From the NCBI RefSeq assembly GCF_014805625.2, contig NW_023998431.1, positions 4,847,602-4,911,601 on the forward strand: a stretch of DNA of 64,000 nt, read 5' to 3'. The notes beneath the pieces were generated by a model. The model did not search any database. It was not told where the DNA came from and saw nothing but the letters and a program-made list of their open reading frames with translations. This DNA comes from Glossina fuscipes (lineage: Eukaryota; Arthropoda; Insecta; Diptera; Glossinidae). Made by a program: the position numbers and the translations under genes. Positions 25,088-37,408 of this stretch are shown one piece after another. Position 1 is the first letter of the stretch. Each line of letters opens with the position of its first letter.

Positions 25088-25885
25088 TCTGTATTTTGAT
25101 CATCTTCTAATTTGAAAAGGGGATTTATTGAGAAAAATTGGTACAAAGTATGTATACTAAGCAAAATATTCTTCATAATTTTCTTCAAGTTCTTCCAATC
25201 TTCCTGGCAATATGGCGAGACCGTGTCCAAAGACCGGTTTCGCACTTCTTCAGCAAATTGAAATCGCATATCAGCCAAGCCATGCTGTATTGATCTGAGC
25301 AAGTGGCAATCAGAAGGCGTTATGTCTAGCGAGTACGTTGGGTGCGGCAAGATTTCCCGTTCGAGTTGTCACAGTGTACCCCTAAAAATTCTGAGAACGT
25401 ATGGCCAGGCGTTGTTACACAAGAGGAAGCGCGATTGCTGGTCGTTTTTGCAACAGAGGTCTGCAGAAATCTGCAGTAATACTTTAGCAATACATTAAAC
25501 CTTTATGTTCCCTCCATATGCACAGCAAAACTGTATGTCAATTGACCTTAAGCTTCGGTATCGATGTGAGCGTAAATATCTAGTAAGAGCTGATTCATCA
25601 GTTGCTAAGCTGTTCGAAAGTCTGTCGAGTTCATTTTCGTCCAATAAGTCTTAATCCAGCAGCATCACCATAAGTCTGTAAAAGTGTTTGGTGGGCTTCG
25701 GCAGAAAAGCTCTTCAAATTAAACGACAAAAGTAATGAAGGTCGAAACTGTAATGTAAGCGCTCCATGCTTAGCGTTGGCGTACGCTGAATAAAACTATT
25801 ATACTAAATGGAAAATTGTTGTATTATGTAAAGAAAGATCAAAATCGTCGAATTTAACCGTTGCGTATATTGATATATCCCATTG
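25088..25885 (-). pseudogene. Decayed mariner transposon, copy M1
   Basis: On the minus strand, from the right: 'SAEAHQTLLQTYGDAAG' (about 25,675-25,725) matches the N-terminal helix-turn-helix of mariner transposases. A large central deletion follows. Next come 'LLCNNAWPYVLRIFRGTL' (compare the family's HDNARPH block, with the catalytic Asp here Asn) and 'LPHPTYSLDITPSDCHLLRSIQHGLADMRF'-type sequence at 25,250-25,350, split by no stops, which is the mariner DD34D third-Asp block. The remainder to about 25,150 is frameshifted C-terminus. Non-coding ends at both sides match copy M2 (for example 'GTAATGAAGGTCGAAA' at the right, 'ATTTGAAAAGG' at the left). Terminal repeats are too decayed to place exactly. 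It cannot be active. Confidence 0.88.
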
Positions 25886-26665
25886 TTTCATTATTTTCAT
25901 CAATAGATGTCACCGATCAAAACATATGCAAGCATCTATTATTTTAACGGTAGTGTTACCGATTTAATGGATTCCCGTCTTGTAGAAACCATATAACATA
26001 ACTATATAAACGTCGTTTAAAGGTGAAGCATGACAGAACTCTATTTTAGTTTCACGGCGACTACAATTCATTGCAAATCACTTTTGCAATTAAAATAAGG
26101 ACTGTATATAGGGACGACTGACTTTATTTGCATGCTTGCTTATGCTTATTACTATAATTTATATACTTTTCACCAAAATAAATGGAAAATTGAGTCACAT
26201 TTTGAAAAATCCATTGGCACACATTCGATTTGTTATGTTTTCCAAATTATTCCATTATCACTGGCACATTATCTACAGGATTTTCATCTAGCTACCATTT
26301 GTACTGATTTCTATCAACATAAAAATACTCGAGTTCAAAGTACATACATAAAGATATGCATAAAAATATATATGTATTTATATATATATATATATATTAT
26401 AGGGGTATCTTGAATGTAATGCAGATTCATAGCGTTTTTTGTTGTGTGCAAACGTATTTCGTGTTTATAACAAAAGATTTTAATGGCAACAGAGCAGACT
26501 ACAGTAAACAGTACAATGCCGCTGTTTAGTTAGTTATCTATTTTATCGTATACCGGGCTTTTGTCTTTAGCTATAAATTTTGGGTTTTTCCAAATCCTTA
26601 ACTGTCGTTGTGTGATTTAAAGTTTTCTACTTCTTTACATTTCCATTCCCAGCTCATCTACGTTA

Positions 26666-26713
<48 letters not shown>

Positions 26714-29102
26714 AAGAAGGCTAAGCACTCGAACTCTAGTACTTCCCCCTCTTCTCACGCCCTCTCTACACAATTCAAATCCACTCTTTCTCTTTCTCGT
26801 CCTTTGCTTTCATTTCACTTCCTCGTAGCCCCTTTTTTCACATACTTATTAGTTCTGTATACCATTTACGACTTTTGACATCTTTATATACTGGGGCTGA
26901 TTATAAAGTTAAGCCCAAGAAAATTGACAATGTGCCAAAAAATTTGCTTTAACAAAGCTAAACTGAATAAAAAACAAAATAAAAAATAAAACAGAAACCA
27001 ACCAATGTGTGGCAAAGAAATTGTAATGAAATATTTATTCATTCAGGTGTTTGACAGTTTGAATTGTGTGCTCGAAGTTGTAATTGCGAAGAGGGTGTGC
27101 GGGTGAAAAATAATGAATAAGAGGTGTTAGGAACAAATTTTCGATTTATTTATTTATTTATTTATTTTTTTTTTATCAAGCCAATCACTGAAGACTGACA
27201 GTATATTAATTTTATCATCTGGAATGTAGCGCCTAGGAATATGCATTGATTATTCAACATAATATAATTTGTATGTGTGCGTTTACATACAATCTATATA
27301 TGAAAAAGCGGCCAATGCAAAACAATTACAAGGCTATTCTCTTCTTTATTCTATGAAATCCTATCTCCATTCGTCCATCCATCTGATCGTAGCGTCAGAA
27401 AGCTTCACGAAAGTATCCATCCATTAACTAGTAGATGCAATCGATGCATTTCGCTTCCCATAAACGAAAATTGTAACATATTTATCTTATGGGTCGGTCT
27501 CTTCTAAAAATCGCTATCCACACACACATACACTAATTAACGAAAATATGTTGATTAGACAAGAGAAACTTGAAGGCGAGAAGTGTATTGCATACTGGTA
27601 TACTTTATAATTGAATAACATAAAACATAATATACACACGCGAACTTAACATAATATATACGAATGCATCTAAACGATGCGTATGATTCCTGAGGACCTC
27701 CATAACTATATGTTACTGTACGTTTTGCTGAACAATGGTTTTTGTTAATTGTTTCTTTGCAGCTCGTATTCAATTGCAATGTAAGGCTCGAAAGTAATGT
27801 AACAAATGAATGAATATAAAGTTATTGGCGAAAAATCTCGTCTTATATAAAATTCGTCATGATGTGAAAGCATCAGATTATGATTTAGAAACTGTCGCAA
27901 AACATAAAAAACATGAAGTTTTGGTACACAACTAGAGATACATCGTTTTTCCCCAAAATCGTTGATCGAAATGCGTACATGAGCACCTTTATCGAATCGT
28001 CCACGAAGACATTGGGTGTAAGTCTTACGTTACGCATATTAGGGAGGCTGCTGTCCAGACATATTCGGAATCCACTTTATTTCTCCGTCGAGAACATGTT
28101 TTGAATAAGTTAAAGTGCCCGGAGATGCTGAGCATTTTGCGTTCTTTTTTTTCCAAACGAAAAAAGTTCGAGCAAAAGCGAAAACTTGCTTACATACACA
28201 CCATGAGTTATGTGTAAAAGGTTTGCCACAATTATCACGATACTGTGAGTTGTGAGTAACAGAGAACATATTCTGCGGGTTCACCACGTTCAGTAGGATT
28301 TCAGATAAGGATGGCTCTATGCATCGAGGTTTTCGAAATAGTTTTGGAAGCCTGAATTGGTAGCTTACGCATATTTCAGCAAAACTATGCCACTCATACA
28401 AAGCCATTAAAATAAAGTATTGATTAGTTGAAAATTTCTACAACAAAGATAAGAAACTTTGTTGCGGTGATTTTTGTGGGACATAAACTCAAAGTTGATC
28501 GATTAACTATTTTCAAGCATTTTAGGTTTGAGATTAAGACAATGTTTGATATAACATTAAGGCAGAGTAGAATTCCAGGCTACGTAATCAGTCCACTTTG
28601 GGAAGATTAACTGATCCCAATGAAAAACTTTGATATAAATAAAAACTTTTTAAAGTTTTTTTTAATTAAAAAGACGAAACTACTTTGACAATCTAAGTTC
28701 AAACTCTATATTCATTTGAAATAAGTGTAGTTATGAAATATTTTCCAACCAATCTTTGATATTCAAATATGAGATACCATAGCTTTTACAGTCGGAAACT
28801 ATACGTACGTACGTGTTTTAGATGGGGCAACGTAATAGGACAGCACAATATAACGCAAAGATCAAAAACGTAAAGCAGCCAAGCTACTCTCTGCTGAGAA
28901 TAGAAGTCTATGTATGCATGTGTATGTATACGATATTACTCTGGAAAAGAAAAACCACAGCCAAATGGAAAAGCACATATGGTAAGTTGCTGTTATATGA
29001 CTGAACAGACAAATGATGCCAGTTAAGTGCTACTGCACGCAACTATTGCTTACACATATAGATGTGAATTTGTAACTCAGTATTCATGTTAGTTAAACTA
29101 TA
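25886..29102. other. Non-coding, AT-rich
   Basis: Contains an AT microsatellite at 26,370-26,400, a 45-base poly-A (26,667-26,711) and ATTT repeats near 27,150. ORFs of 60-120 codons at 27.6-28.6 kb occur on both strands without recognisable motifs. Confidence 0.45.
26667..26711. repeat. 45-base poly-A tract
   Basis: An uninterrupted run of A. I found no retroposon upstream to explain it as a tail. It may be a simple-sequence expansion. Confidence 0.95.
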
Positions 29103-29180
29103 TAGTGTTAAATTCCAGCCACTGGCCACTGGGGAAACTTGCAAATGTGGTCTGATGGTGATGGTCCACAAGTCCATCTG
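29103..29180. other. GC-richer island with splice-like edge
   Basis: A short block (about 75 bases) of non-AT sequence in an AT-rich region. On the minus strand it directly follows a good acceptor-like sequence (ATTATTATTATTGCAG at 29,179-29,194) and reads open from an ATG. On the plus strand it follows 'AATTCCAG' and is open for about 22 codons. No convincing donor is seen on either strand, and no protein is recognised. Confidence 0.3.
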
Positions 29181-32100
29181 CAATAATAATAATGATGCAA
29201 TGAGCTTAAGCTTATAATAATGTATAAATGGAACTTAAAAGTTAATGCTTTCGTTGTTGTTATTGTTGTCGTTTTATGTGTATATATCGCTGCATACATA
29301 TATATATGTATATGAATTTTTTAAAATATATTAATTAGCAAAAACAGAGATTTTTTCTTCTTTTAATTTCAATTATTTTTGACTGGCACAGATGTAAAAT
29401 GAAAAGAAGCAAAAAATAAAATCCCACAAAATCCCTAAAGAGTTTTTTAGCTGAAAAAACTATTGTTTAGCAAGAATTATGTATTTTTGGACAGGGAAAA
29501 AAGCAAAAATTGAAAATTCGCTTTAATTGAATTAACACACAATTGTCATTTATTGTTGGCTTTCATTCTTCTTTCATTTTATGCATTGGAAATAATTTCT
29601 ATTTAATTAAGCCCAGCACAATAAAGCAATTTTAAACGGATTCCAATGGTCGCAGAAAGGGAAAACGAAGTGTGAGAGACGGATGAGTAGAAAAGGACGG
29701 ATCGAGAGAAAAAGAGATAAAGAGGTGGAGGCAAATAGACAGACAGCTAGGTGAAAATGCGCCGATTTTCTCGGGACTTGCTTCGATTTAAAGCCACGTG
29801 AAGGCGATAGCCGAAGCCCTTATCTCAGATGACCAGGTTGGAGGTAGAATGATATTGTTAGGGTCAAGAATTCGTAAGGGACCATTTCGAGGTAATGCGA
29901 AAGCGTTTCCAGAATAGTTTCGTCCAAATGTCATAGGACCACTAGCTGGACATGCCCTGTCATTACGTCTTTTAAAAAAACAAAAAAGGATAGATTGTAG
30001 CAAGTAAATGCATTATAGTGGACCATCGCGCACCATTAAATACTTTAGGCCGCTTCGTTCCATACACTTATTCATAAATTAGCTTTTCAAAATGACGCGT
30101 TATATGGGAAGCGATCGAAAACTGGATCCGATCCAAACAGTTTCCTTCAGCATACCAAACTCAAACAAAATATCTCAAAAATCGCAGAAGAAGGTAAGAT
30201 AGATAAACGAAAAGACGCAAAAACGGACAGACTGATAGAGAAGCTTAATAAAGAGTCGGCTCATATCTTCAGTTCTTCTGGATGCTATCTACATCCGCAC
30301 AATTGTATTACATCCTTGTATCATAAATGTTGTAATCCATAAAAAAAAAGGAAATACATTGGAATCCGATTCTTATCAGTTAATTTTCAGTTGAGAGAGA
30401 CATAAAACATGCAACGAATACAATGAACCCGTTTACGGTACATGTTTATCAAGTGCGGCAATTATTTGTTAAATAAAGGCCTTATAATAATAATAATAAT
30501 AATAATGATAATAATTAGAATTATAATAATATAAGAAACCACAAAGATATTTAGTTTTTTGTAAAATGTGTTTTTAATTCACACAAACGACATTATGTAT
30601 ATAAGTATATGCAAATGCTAACATATGCTGTATATATGTATATATATATATATCAACTATTTAACCATTAGCAAGCCACCCGACGCCGTTTTCGGATCGA
30701 ACATGCAGGTGGTCGTGGTGAATATGTCTGTAGCACATTTTCAGAAATACCTTTACTAGATCGAATGCTGCAGGTGAGAATTCGAAAAACTTGTCTGTGC
30801 TTTCCAAGGTTGTCTGTCTCAGTTTATTTTACAGATGACCAAGGCATGTTTTTGTTAAATTTCAGCTTCTTATCTTCATTTTTGCGATTGTGGCGATTCA
30901 TAAAAATAAAATCCGTCAAATTGACGGAGTTTATGAAAATAGACGTAGAACATCTGAAAATGGTCAAATAGGCGTATTTTAAAAAGAAACAAGCTCAAGA
31001 CCATACCAGAAACCGAACATCAGATGTGCTTCGAGAATGGGAAAAAGACGTTGGCAAAAGTATATTATATCCAGGAGGAGATTGCTTTGAAGGAGACAAA
31101 CAGATATCCATGAGTAAATAAATAAAACTCACATTTTTTGCTGCATTATATCATCATAAAACGCCAATAAGTAATGCTTGAAAAATAATATTTGCAAGTT
31201 TCGAATTTTTAAGCATACAATCAAAACTCACTCGGCCAGTCATTTAGTAAGACTATTGTTAATCATGGCATGGCACACGGTGCAGCAATGTCGAAGTGTA
31301 TTAACGCTAAATCGCGATCATTCTTACGCACTCATTGCGAGATAATTTTTACAGTTGATATTTCAATAGGAAAAACATTCCACAAGAAGTGCAGGGAATG
31401 AAACAAAGTATAAGTCGTAGCGTTGCTGGTAGTCGTTTGAGCATAGTTTGCGCCGTCTTTTTCAAACAATGGGAATGGGAATGGGATATCCGCGTTAAAA
31501 GGTTCCAACAAAATCGCACAACATATCGTATTCGTAGTGCAAGAAGCGAACGATTATAAATATAATTTGGTAGTGTGCACCTACAATCAAACGAACTAAA
31601 TATAAGAAATTTTTTCCATCATTTCGCAGCGTGTGAGCTGTAAAGCGTACAATTCTGTCTTCCACAGAGCCACCTTCGAGCAAAGCCGGGACAGCCGGAG
31701 AGGCGCTTTAAGCACTTTTCTATGAGGCTGGGACAGGCTAATTAAAAAAAAAAAATTTATTGTGATAAAAAATAATGTCTATCCAGATTTTGAAAACGAC
31801 GCGCAGCATATTAATCCATTCAAAGAGTTTTTATTAATAGAAGAGCGGCCTTTCCTCTGTCGATAATTGAACTTTTTTACTGCATCCTTTGCCAATCACA
31901 AAAGAGGAAATATTTCCGAAAAATCCTACGCAATCCTCTAAATATAGGAAGATATGGGTCAGGTGATGCCATCTTTTATTATTTTTCCGAAATCAATTTT
32001 CTTTAAATACTTCAAAATACACTCAATAGTGTCCCCGAATATGGTTACCATGTTATCTTTTCTTGCATATAAAAAATAAATTATCCAAAACCGCTTCTTT

Positions 32101-32194
32101 TAAGTTGCTGAGTGAAGCCAACGAATAGGAAAAGAACACAGTAGTTGTTTGTCCTAGGCATAGGTCAAATAGATGTAGAAAAATTACAATCTGC
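29181..32194. other. Non-coding, nothing firm
   Basis: Contains an AAT microsatellite (30,485-30,506) and AT tracts near 30,635. A patch near 30,780-30,960 loosely recalls family A but is too diverged to claim. No gene supported. Confidence 0.4.
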
Positions 32195-32285
32195 AGTATA
32201 CCGTACGACGAATCGAACTTGGCTCTTGCGCTTGTCCATCGAAAGGCTTAACCGCTGGACCTTATAGAACGAAGCCTTATAGAGT
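32195..32285 (-). repeat. tRNA-like sequence (SINE relic or tRNA pseudogene)
   Basis: On the minus strand the order is box A-like 'AGGTCCAGCGGTTAAGCC', about 35 bases, then box B-like 'AAGTTCGATTCGT', with an anticodon-arm-like inverted stretch between. Box A resembles that of tRNA-Glu/Asp. Acceptor-stem pairing is poor, so it is not a functional tRNA gene. It is probably a tRNA-derived retroposon head. Confidence 0.45.
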
Positions 32286-33099
32286 CGGCCAATTTCCTTT
32301 TTACTTTTTACAATTAAAAAAAACTAGAACATGGAATTTCGAACTTGGAAAAGTAAACGCGTTGCCATATGCTATATAATAACAAAAAAAAAAAAGAAAA
32401 GAAAAAAAAAAGAGAAGTAAAATGTCTTTTATATTGAAGCGATCGTATGATTTATTAATAATTCTGCTCTTGAATTACGTGGTCCAATACAAAAAAGGAA
32501 TGTCGTGTTGTTATACGATTTGAGAGAAATGTACAGAGCAACCGAATTTTAAACCCAAAAATGAGTTTTTGTACCTTGAAGTGCTTCGACAACTCCACTG
32601 AATATATTATTTATGCGTAATTTAGATACGTATATGTACATATGAATATTCGGTGGTAAAAAGGTTGATTATTTTCTTTACCACGTAGAAAGTCAACGGA
32701 GTGCGTAAAGCGTCTAACGTTGCGAAGTCGATTTAACCATATCTACACTATTCTTGCGTTTATTGTCGGCAGCTTCATTGTGATAGATCTGAGAAGGAAA
32801 CCTTACACTTCCGTCCTACTTACTACTCTTACGTCAACAGATAACATTTGCAAACAGACGAGATGGGTCCACCTACAAGCACGGTTACGATTACCGGAAT
32901 TCAAGTAAATTTCAATTCATCTGCTCATATGTGTAGGTATACGTATGTAAATATGTTTATTGATAATAGAAATTAAAATTATTTAAACAAAAGTCAAAAT
33001 TATGTTCGTCTTGGAAAAAATCTTAAATATCCTACTTACACAAACATCTTAACCACAATATGAAATGCTTGAAGAAAATCAACAAGACCTGAAAGCACA
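32286..33099. other. Non-coding, nothing identified
   Basis: AT-rich, with A-rich tracts near 32,385-32,415. No gene supported. Confidence 0.5.
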
Positions 33100-33305
33100 T
33101 TGTTGTTTAAATATTTATGTGAAAAATTTGTTGCGAAAAACATTCCCAACGCATCTTGTTAAGTGTGAACACTCCCTCTAAGCAACCAATAAGTGCTTGG
33201 ACAAATTTTTGCCAGATTCGAGATTCAGTTAACACTAGGATTACCATTGAACATATCAAATGGATCCGTGTCAATTTGCGTACCTTAAAGAGGTACTCGT
33301 AACTT
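33100..33305 (-). repeat. Dispersed repeat family C, copy 2 (inverted)
   Basis: Reverse complement of the 15,905-16,115 repeat. Blocks 'TTTAAGGTACGCAAATTGA', 'CGGATCCATT', 'CAATGGTAATC', 'TCTGGCAAAAA' and 'TTGGTTGCTTAGAGGGA' are kept in order. The minus-strand ORF across it is a by-product. Confidence 0.7.
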
Positions 33306-33659
33306 TCACAATGTTTCAGCAACTTGGTCGATTTCTGTCTGTCACGACATAAAAATAGTTTTGAAATCTTTTCCCAAATCTTCGTTAGAATTTCCATAAT
33401 TGCAAGAGACAACAACAGAAAGAAAAGAAATTAAAAAAAAAAAAAAAACCTAAGGAAGTAAGAAATGTGTTTGGCTATGATCGACTACTTTATTCTCAAC
33501 ATCTTTAGCCCAAAAAAAAGGTTGGAGGGCAATAAAATGGCGATATTATTTAGTATTTGGTGGACGTGAGCGATTTCTTCTTTTTTCTGTGCAAATGCTG
33601 TGGAACAAGTGGAACAGAGCTTATCCAGTTTGCTAAATATAGATTCATGGATCCCCTTT

Positions 33660-34505
33660 TAATTACTGAAAATGCTTTTTATACCCATCACCGAAGAATG
33701 AGGAGTATATTCATTTTGTCAAAATGTTTGCAACAGCGAAGGAAGGAAGCATCAGAGGCCCCACAAAGTATATTCTTGATCAGCATTAAATTCTAAATCG
33801 ATTTAAGTATGTCCGTCTGTCCGTCTAAATAATTTCTGTTGCAGAAGTGAAGCTATCGACTTTAAACTTAAAAATGGAATAAATCGATCCAAGGACGCAC
33901 CCACAGCACCACGCTTTAATCTGAGAACACCTGTTTTTTTCGAAAGGTATGAAAAATTGCTTTAGTGCTCATTATTCATAAAATACAACAAATAAATGTG
34001 CAAAGATTTGAACGCATATTCTTTGGGTGATGATGTAGCATTTGTGCACAAATGCTAAGAATTGACCACGCCTACCCAATATTATAGTGTATTAAAATTT
34101 AATTATTTTTCGATACCGAACACGCAGCAATAAGTTTCATACTCCCCGCAAAGTATATGAATTCTTGGCCAGTTTCAAATTTGGACTGCAACTGAGCATG
34201 TCCACCCGTTCCTTTGTCCATCTCTCTGTTGGCGCAACTTTGCGATGTTCGTGGTAAACATTCTCGGCTACAAATATGCAAAAGAATTTGGAATTGACCT
34301 AAACTTTCCAAAGGACATGCCTATGGCGCTCAAATGCTTGTACGATAAAAAATTTTTATTTTGAAAATAGAAGAAATCAACTGTGTCCACTCCATATTAA
34401 AGAGGATGAAGATTTTGTTCTTTTACTTTTGTTGTCTTTTTTAGGATAACGTTGATGGGTATAAAAAGTTCGGTCGCGACCGAATCTAACCTTCTTACTT
34501 GTTTA
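33660..34505 (+). repeat. Dispersed repeat family A, copy 3 (near full-length)
   Basis: The best-preserved copy. It starts near 'ATACCCATCACC', has 'TTTGTCAAAATGTTTGCAACAGCG' and 'CAGCATTAAATTCTAAATCGATTTAAG', and has CCGTCTGTCCGTCT runs. It includes 'GACCACGCCTACCCAATATTATAGTGTATT' and a second 'AGTATATGAATTCTTGGCCAG' block. It ends with GATGGGTATAAAAAG, the palindrome TTCGGTCGCGACCGAA (34,469-34,484) and 'CTAACCTTCTTACTTGTTT'. It carries no ORF of note. Confidence 0.8.
34469..34484. repeat. 16-bp perfect palindrome in family A
   Basis: TTCGGTCGCGACCGAA is a perfect self-complementary 16-mer. It stands right after GGGTATAAAAAG. Decayed versions occupy the same place in other copies (11.7 kb, 60.83 kb). 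Confidence 0.9.
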
Positions 34506-34760
34506 TATTTGTTCAGGTCTCTTTGTCCAGATTTTCCATTAGATATGTCTCATTGCTTGCAAAATTTTTAATTCCAGCAAAAGGAATAATAAAATTAACG
34601 CGCACCCACTATTCATTGTTGACGTGCATAGTGCACGTTCTATGAAAAGCCAAGAGTTGAAACATACAGTGATATTGTGAATCGCATAAGGCATAGAATT
34701 ACAGGCTATCTTCAATTTAATATCAGTGTGTAGATGACACGATGCCGCTACACAAGATCT

Positions 34761-34942
34761 GAGTCCGTCTGAGTGGATGAATAGGCAAAGCATCTCGACT
34801 AACAAGTCAATGATCGTGGGTTCAAATGTCATGTGCGAAAGAGTTTTCAATAAAGTCGATTGCTTTACAATTCAAGTGCCTTAATACTTTAATCTTAAAA
34901 ATTATTCTCTGGCGAAATTAATTATATTAACAATAATAATAC
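34761..34942 (+). repeat. tRNA-Ser-like SINE, copy 1
   Basis: About 180 bases. The head has a degraded box A ('GAGTGGATGAATAGGCAAAG') and a clear box B (GTGGGTTCAAATG at 34,816-34,828). The tRNA-unrelated body runs 'GAGTTTTCAATAAAG..', 'ACTTTAATCTTA', 'ATTCTCTGGC', and the tail is CAATAATAAT. The 50.7-kb copy aligns over the full length. This gives the classic SINE layout: a Pol III type-2 promoter head plus body plus short-repeat tail. The long minus-strand ORF across it has no meaning. Confidence 0.8.
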
Positions 34943-36509
34943 ATTAAGTAAAAAAAAAAAAAAAAAAAACTTTATTTTGCCAACATCCGTCCATTTCATC
35001 AATCCGTCAAAACTTATATTAATATCTATTGGTAAGAAGAGCTAATTGGAAGGACGTGTTATTACACGTACAGCTATTTCGCATCGAATTCAGACAACTT
35101 TTTCATCAAAATTAAGCCAGGAGAGAGAAAAGTATTAATTTTCAATAAGAAATGCGGCGGTTCATCCCTTCATAGGGTTGCAAGTATTAGTCGAATAAAA
35201 GTCGATAAAGCTGTTTCAAGAAATTAAAAAAGTTATTTAATGAAGAAAACAAAAAAACATGGAATTAAGCTAAGTTTCGTTTGAGAGAAATTTCTAGCAA
35301 TCAAAAAAAAAAAAATAATTAAGGCAAGGAATATATTGTTGTTTTCAAGTAGAAAGAGACTATCTTCTTTGAATACGAAGTGCAAAGCTTTCTGTAAAAA
35401 AATTGAAGAAGCAAGGGTCACATTTTAAACGCGTGCACGCGAGGTACTGATACTGAACATTCTCTACTGACAAAAATTGCTCATTTCTTCTTCCTTTATC
35501 TATCATTACAGCTGAAAGTTAAACCATGTTCGAAGAATACTTTTAAGAAAATTGACATCGATTTGAATTTTTTTTTTTTTTTTGTTTTGGTAAAGTTTCT
35601 GGACAATTTGGCATAGAACAGGCACCATTTGATTAATCAAAACGATCCGTAAAGAATCTTACTATTCAGCTGGAGCTCAAATTTCGTACGTAATTGGGTG
35701 AAAATGAAAAGAATCAGCGGCGCAGTAACGTTTAGACTTTCGATTTAAGCAAAACATGAGTTTAAAGGTGGAGTGGAATTACAAGAAATTGTTGTTTTAC
35801 CCCTAATTGTTTTAACAGCCTTGTGTTCACTGCTTCAATTTTGTATATAAAATTTTCCTATTTACGCAGTTATGCGAATCGTTTACAACACTTGCTACAA
35901 CAGAGTTCTACGGCCGTTTTTGCAAAGTCAACTTTTTCGGCCTTATGAAGAAAATTGCACCTAAGACCTGCAGCTTAACCTTAATTTCAGTTAATTGGTT
36001 AATGACACTCTTTTGCACTCTCTTCTTTTCTATATTTAGGATAATAAAATGTACGACAACTAAAGATTTGCAAAGAATAAAAAGACTACATAAAGCAATT
36101 CATTGATATACATAAACTATTATAGGCTAAGCATGTAAAATTAAGCGTTAGTCAAACGTCCATTACCCATTAGCAACGAGATGTTAAGAAAATTGAAAAT
36201 GAGAATTTTTCCCCTTTTTTCTCCCCAGACTGTCATCTCTGCATAACTTCATGGATAAATTAGTTAAGGCAAACATTCATTCACTGTTCCTCTGAACAAG
36301 TAACAGCAGTCGCCTACTGCAACAGCAGAGGACTGCTTCATCCAAGAAGCACAACTCAAGTCATTCAATCTAGTTAATTATCAAACAACTATTTGTGCTT
36401 AGTTCTTCAAAAAAGTCATCTATGCCATTTTCATAATTTCCGCTTGCTTTGGATCTTTGAAAAAATGTTTCTCGATTTGAAATCTCCGTTAAACCACATA
36501 TCTAGAATA
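34943..36509. other. Non-coding, nothing identified
   Basis: AT-rich, with A or T homopolymers at 34,951-34,969 and 35,570-35,583. No gene supported. Confidence 0.5.
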
Positions 36510-36655
36510 GGTCCACGGTTCGATGCAGTGGGAATATTTGTTCTTGCAATTCTCTATCAGGACACATGCCAGCAGACTACTCCTGCCGAAGCGTTGCTCT
36601 TGAAAGATAGCTATGTTCTTATCCACTACGCCACAGGCGGTGTTATGACCATATG
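36510..36655 (-). repeat. tRNA-like sequence (possible SINE head)
   Basis: The minus strand begins 'CTGTGGCGTAGTGGATAAG', a good box A of the tRNA-Arg/Ser kind. About 100 bases later comes a weak box B-like 'TGCATCGAACCGTGG'. The boxes are too far apart for a normal tRNA, so it is a relic or a composite. Confidence 0.35.
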
Positions 36656-36711
36656 GAGTAATTGTTGCTTTTCTTTTAACGCTTGGCAAAGAATGAACAA
36701 GCAAATTGAGG

Positions 36712-37408
36712 GGACTTTTGTTTGTCAAAAGGTTTGCAACACGCAGAGGGAAGCTTCAGAGATTAAATAAAGTGTACCATATTCCAAACCGCTTTAAGCA
36801 TGTCCGCCTGTCTGTTTGCTTAACAATAAAAATTTATGTCTATATTCTGTGGCTGATCTTGCAGCACACCTATAAAAACGGAAAAAGTCGGCCGCGTCTA
36901 TACAAAGTCATAACTGATCAATTTTTTTTTTTTTTTTTTTTCGATGTTTTCTGCTTATTACTCACAAGCTACTAAACAAGAAAGAATGCCGGAAATAAAT
37001 CTGTGCTTTCCTCACATGAAACCGTGCCTTCTGCTTGTACACGTGTTAATTCAAAAATAAATTTATAGGTATGGCAGAGGATTCGCTTTTTCTTATCAAT
37101 CAGTTGATATCAAATAAAGGACTTGGGAATTAATTTTTTTTTCACCATCCCGTCGGTATGGATATCAAATAAGAGGACTTGGAAAATAGATATGACAGAC
37201 AGAAGATGCTTTTTTGGCAGCAATTCCAACAGACACACTATATACATTTCTACTTGTTTCTACAAAAATTGAAGACTTCAACCGCGCCCACATAGTATTA
37301 TAATAGCATAGAAATCTAATTTTCGTTTTTTAACACCTTTTTAAGACAAGGGTGATGGGTATAAAAGATGCAGCGGTGGCTAAATATAATCTTTTTAGTT
37401 CTTTTTGT
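36712..37408 (+). repeat. Dispersed repeat family A, copy 4
   Basis: Starts 'TTTGTTTGTCAAAAGGTTTGCAACACGCAGAGGGAAGCTTCAGAG', has 'AAGCATGTCCGCCTGTCTG', and ends 'GGGTGATGGGTATAAAAGATGCAGCGG..AATATAATCTTTTTAG', which is the family terminus with a decayed palindrome. The centre is diverged and contains two short direct repeats 'GATATCAAATAA..GGACTTGG'. Confidence 0.65.

Noticed and set aside
28039..28407. A 122-codon minus-strand ORF
   Set aside because: Cys/Phe/Ser-rich translation without a recognisable domain. Length is within chance expectation for 64 kb.
31200..31700. Possible fourth mariner fragment near 31.3 kb
   Set aside because: I could not find any transposase motif or terminal repeat in either strand.
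36393..36770. A 125-codon ORF on the plus strand
   Set aside because: Overlaps a tRNA-like relic and the start of repeat family A. No domain character, and another ORF runs opposite.
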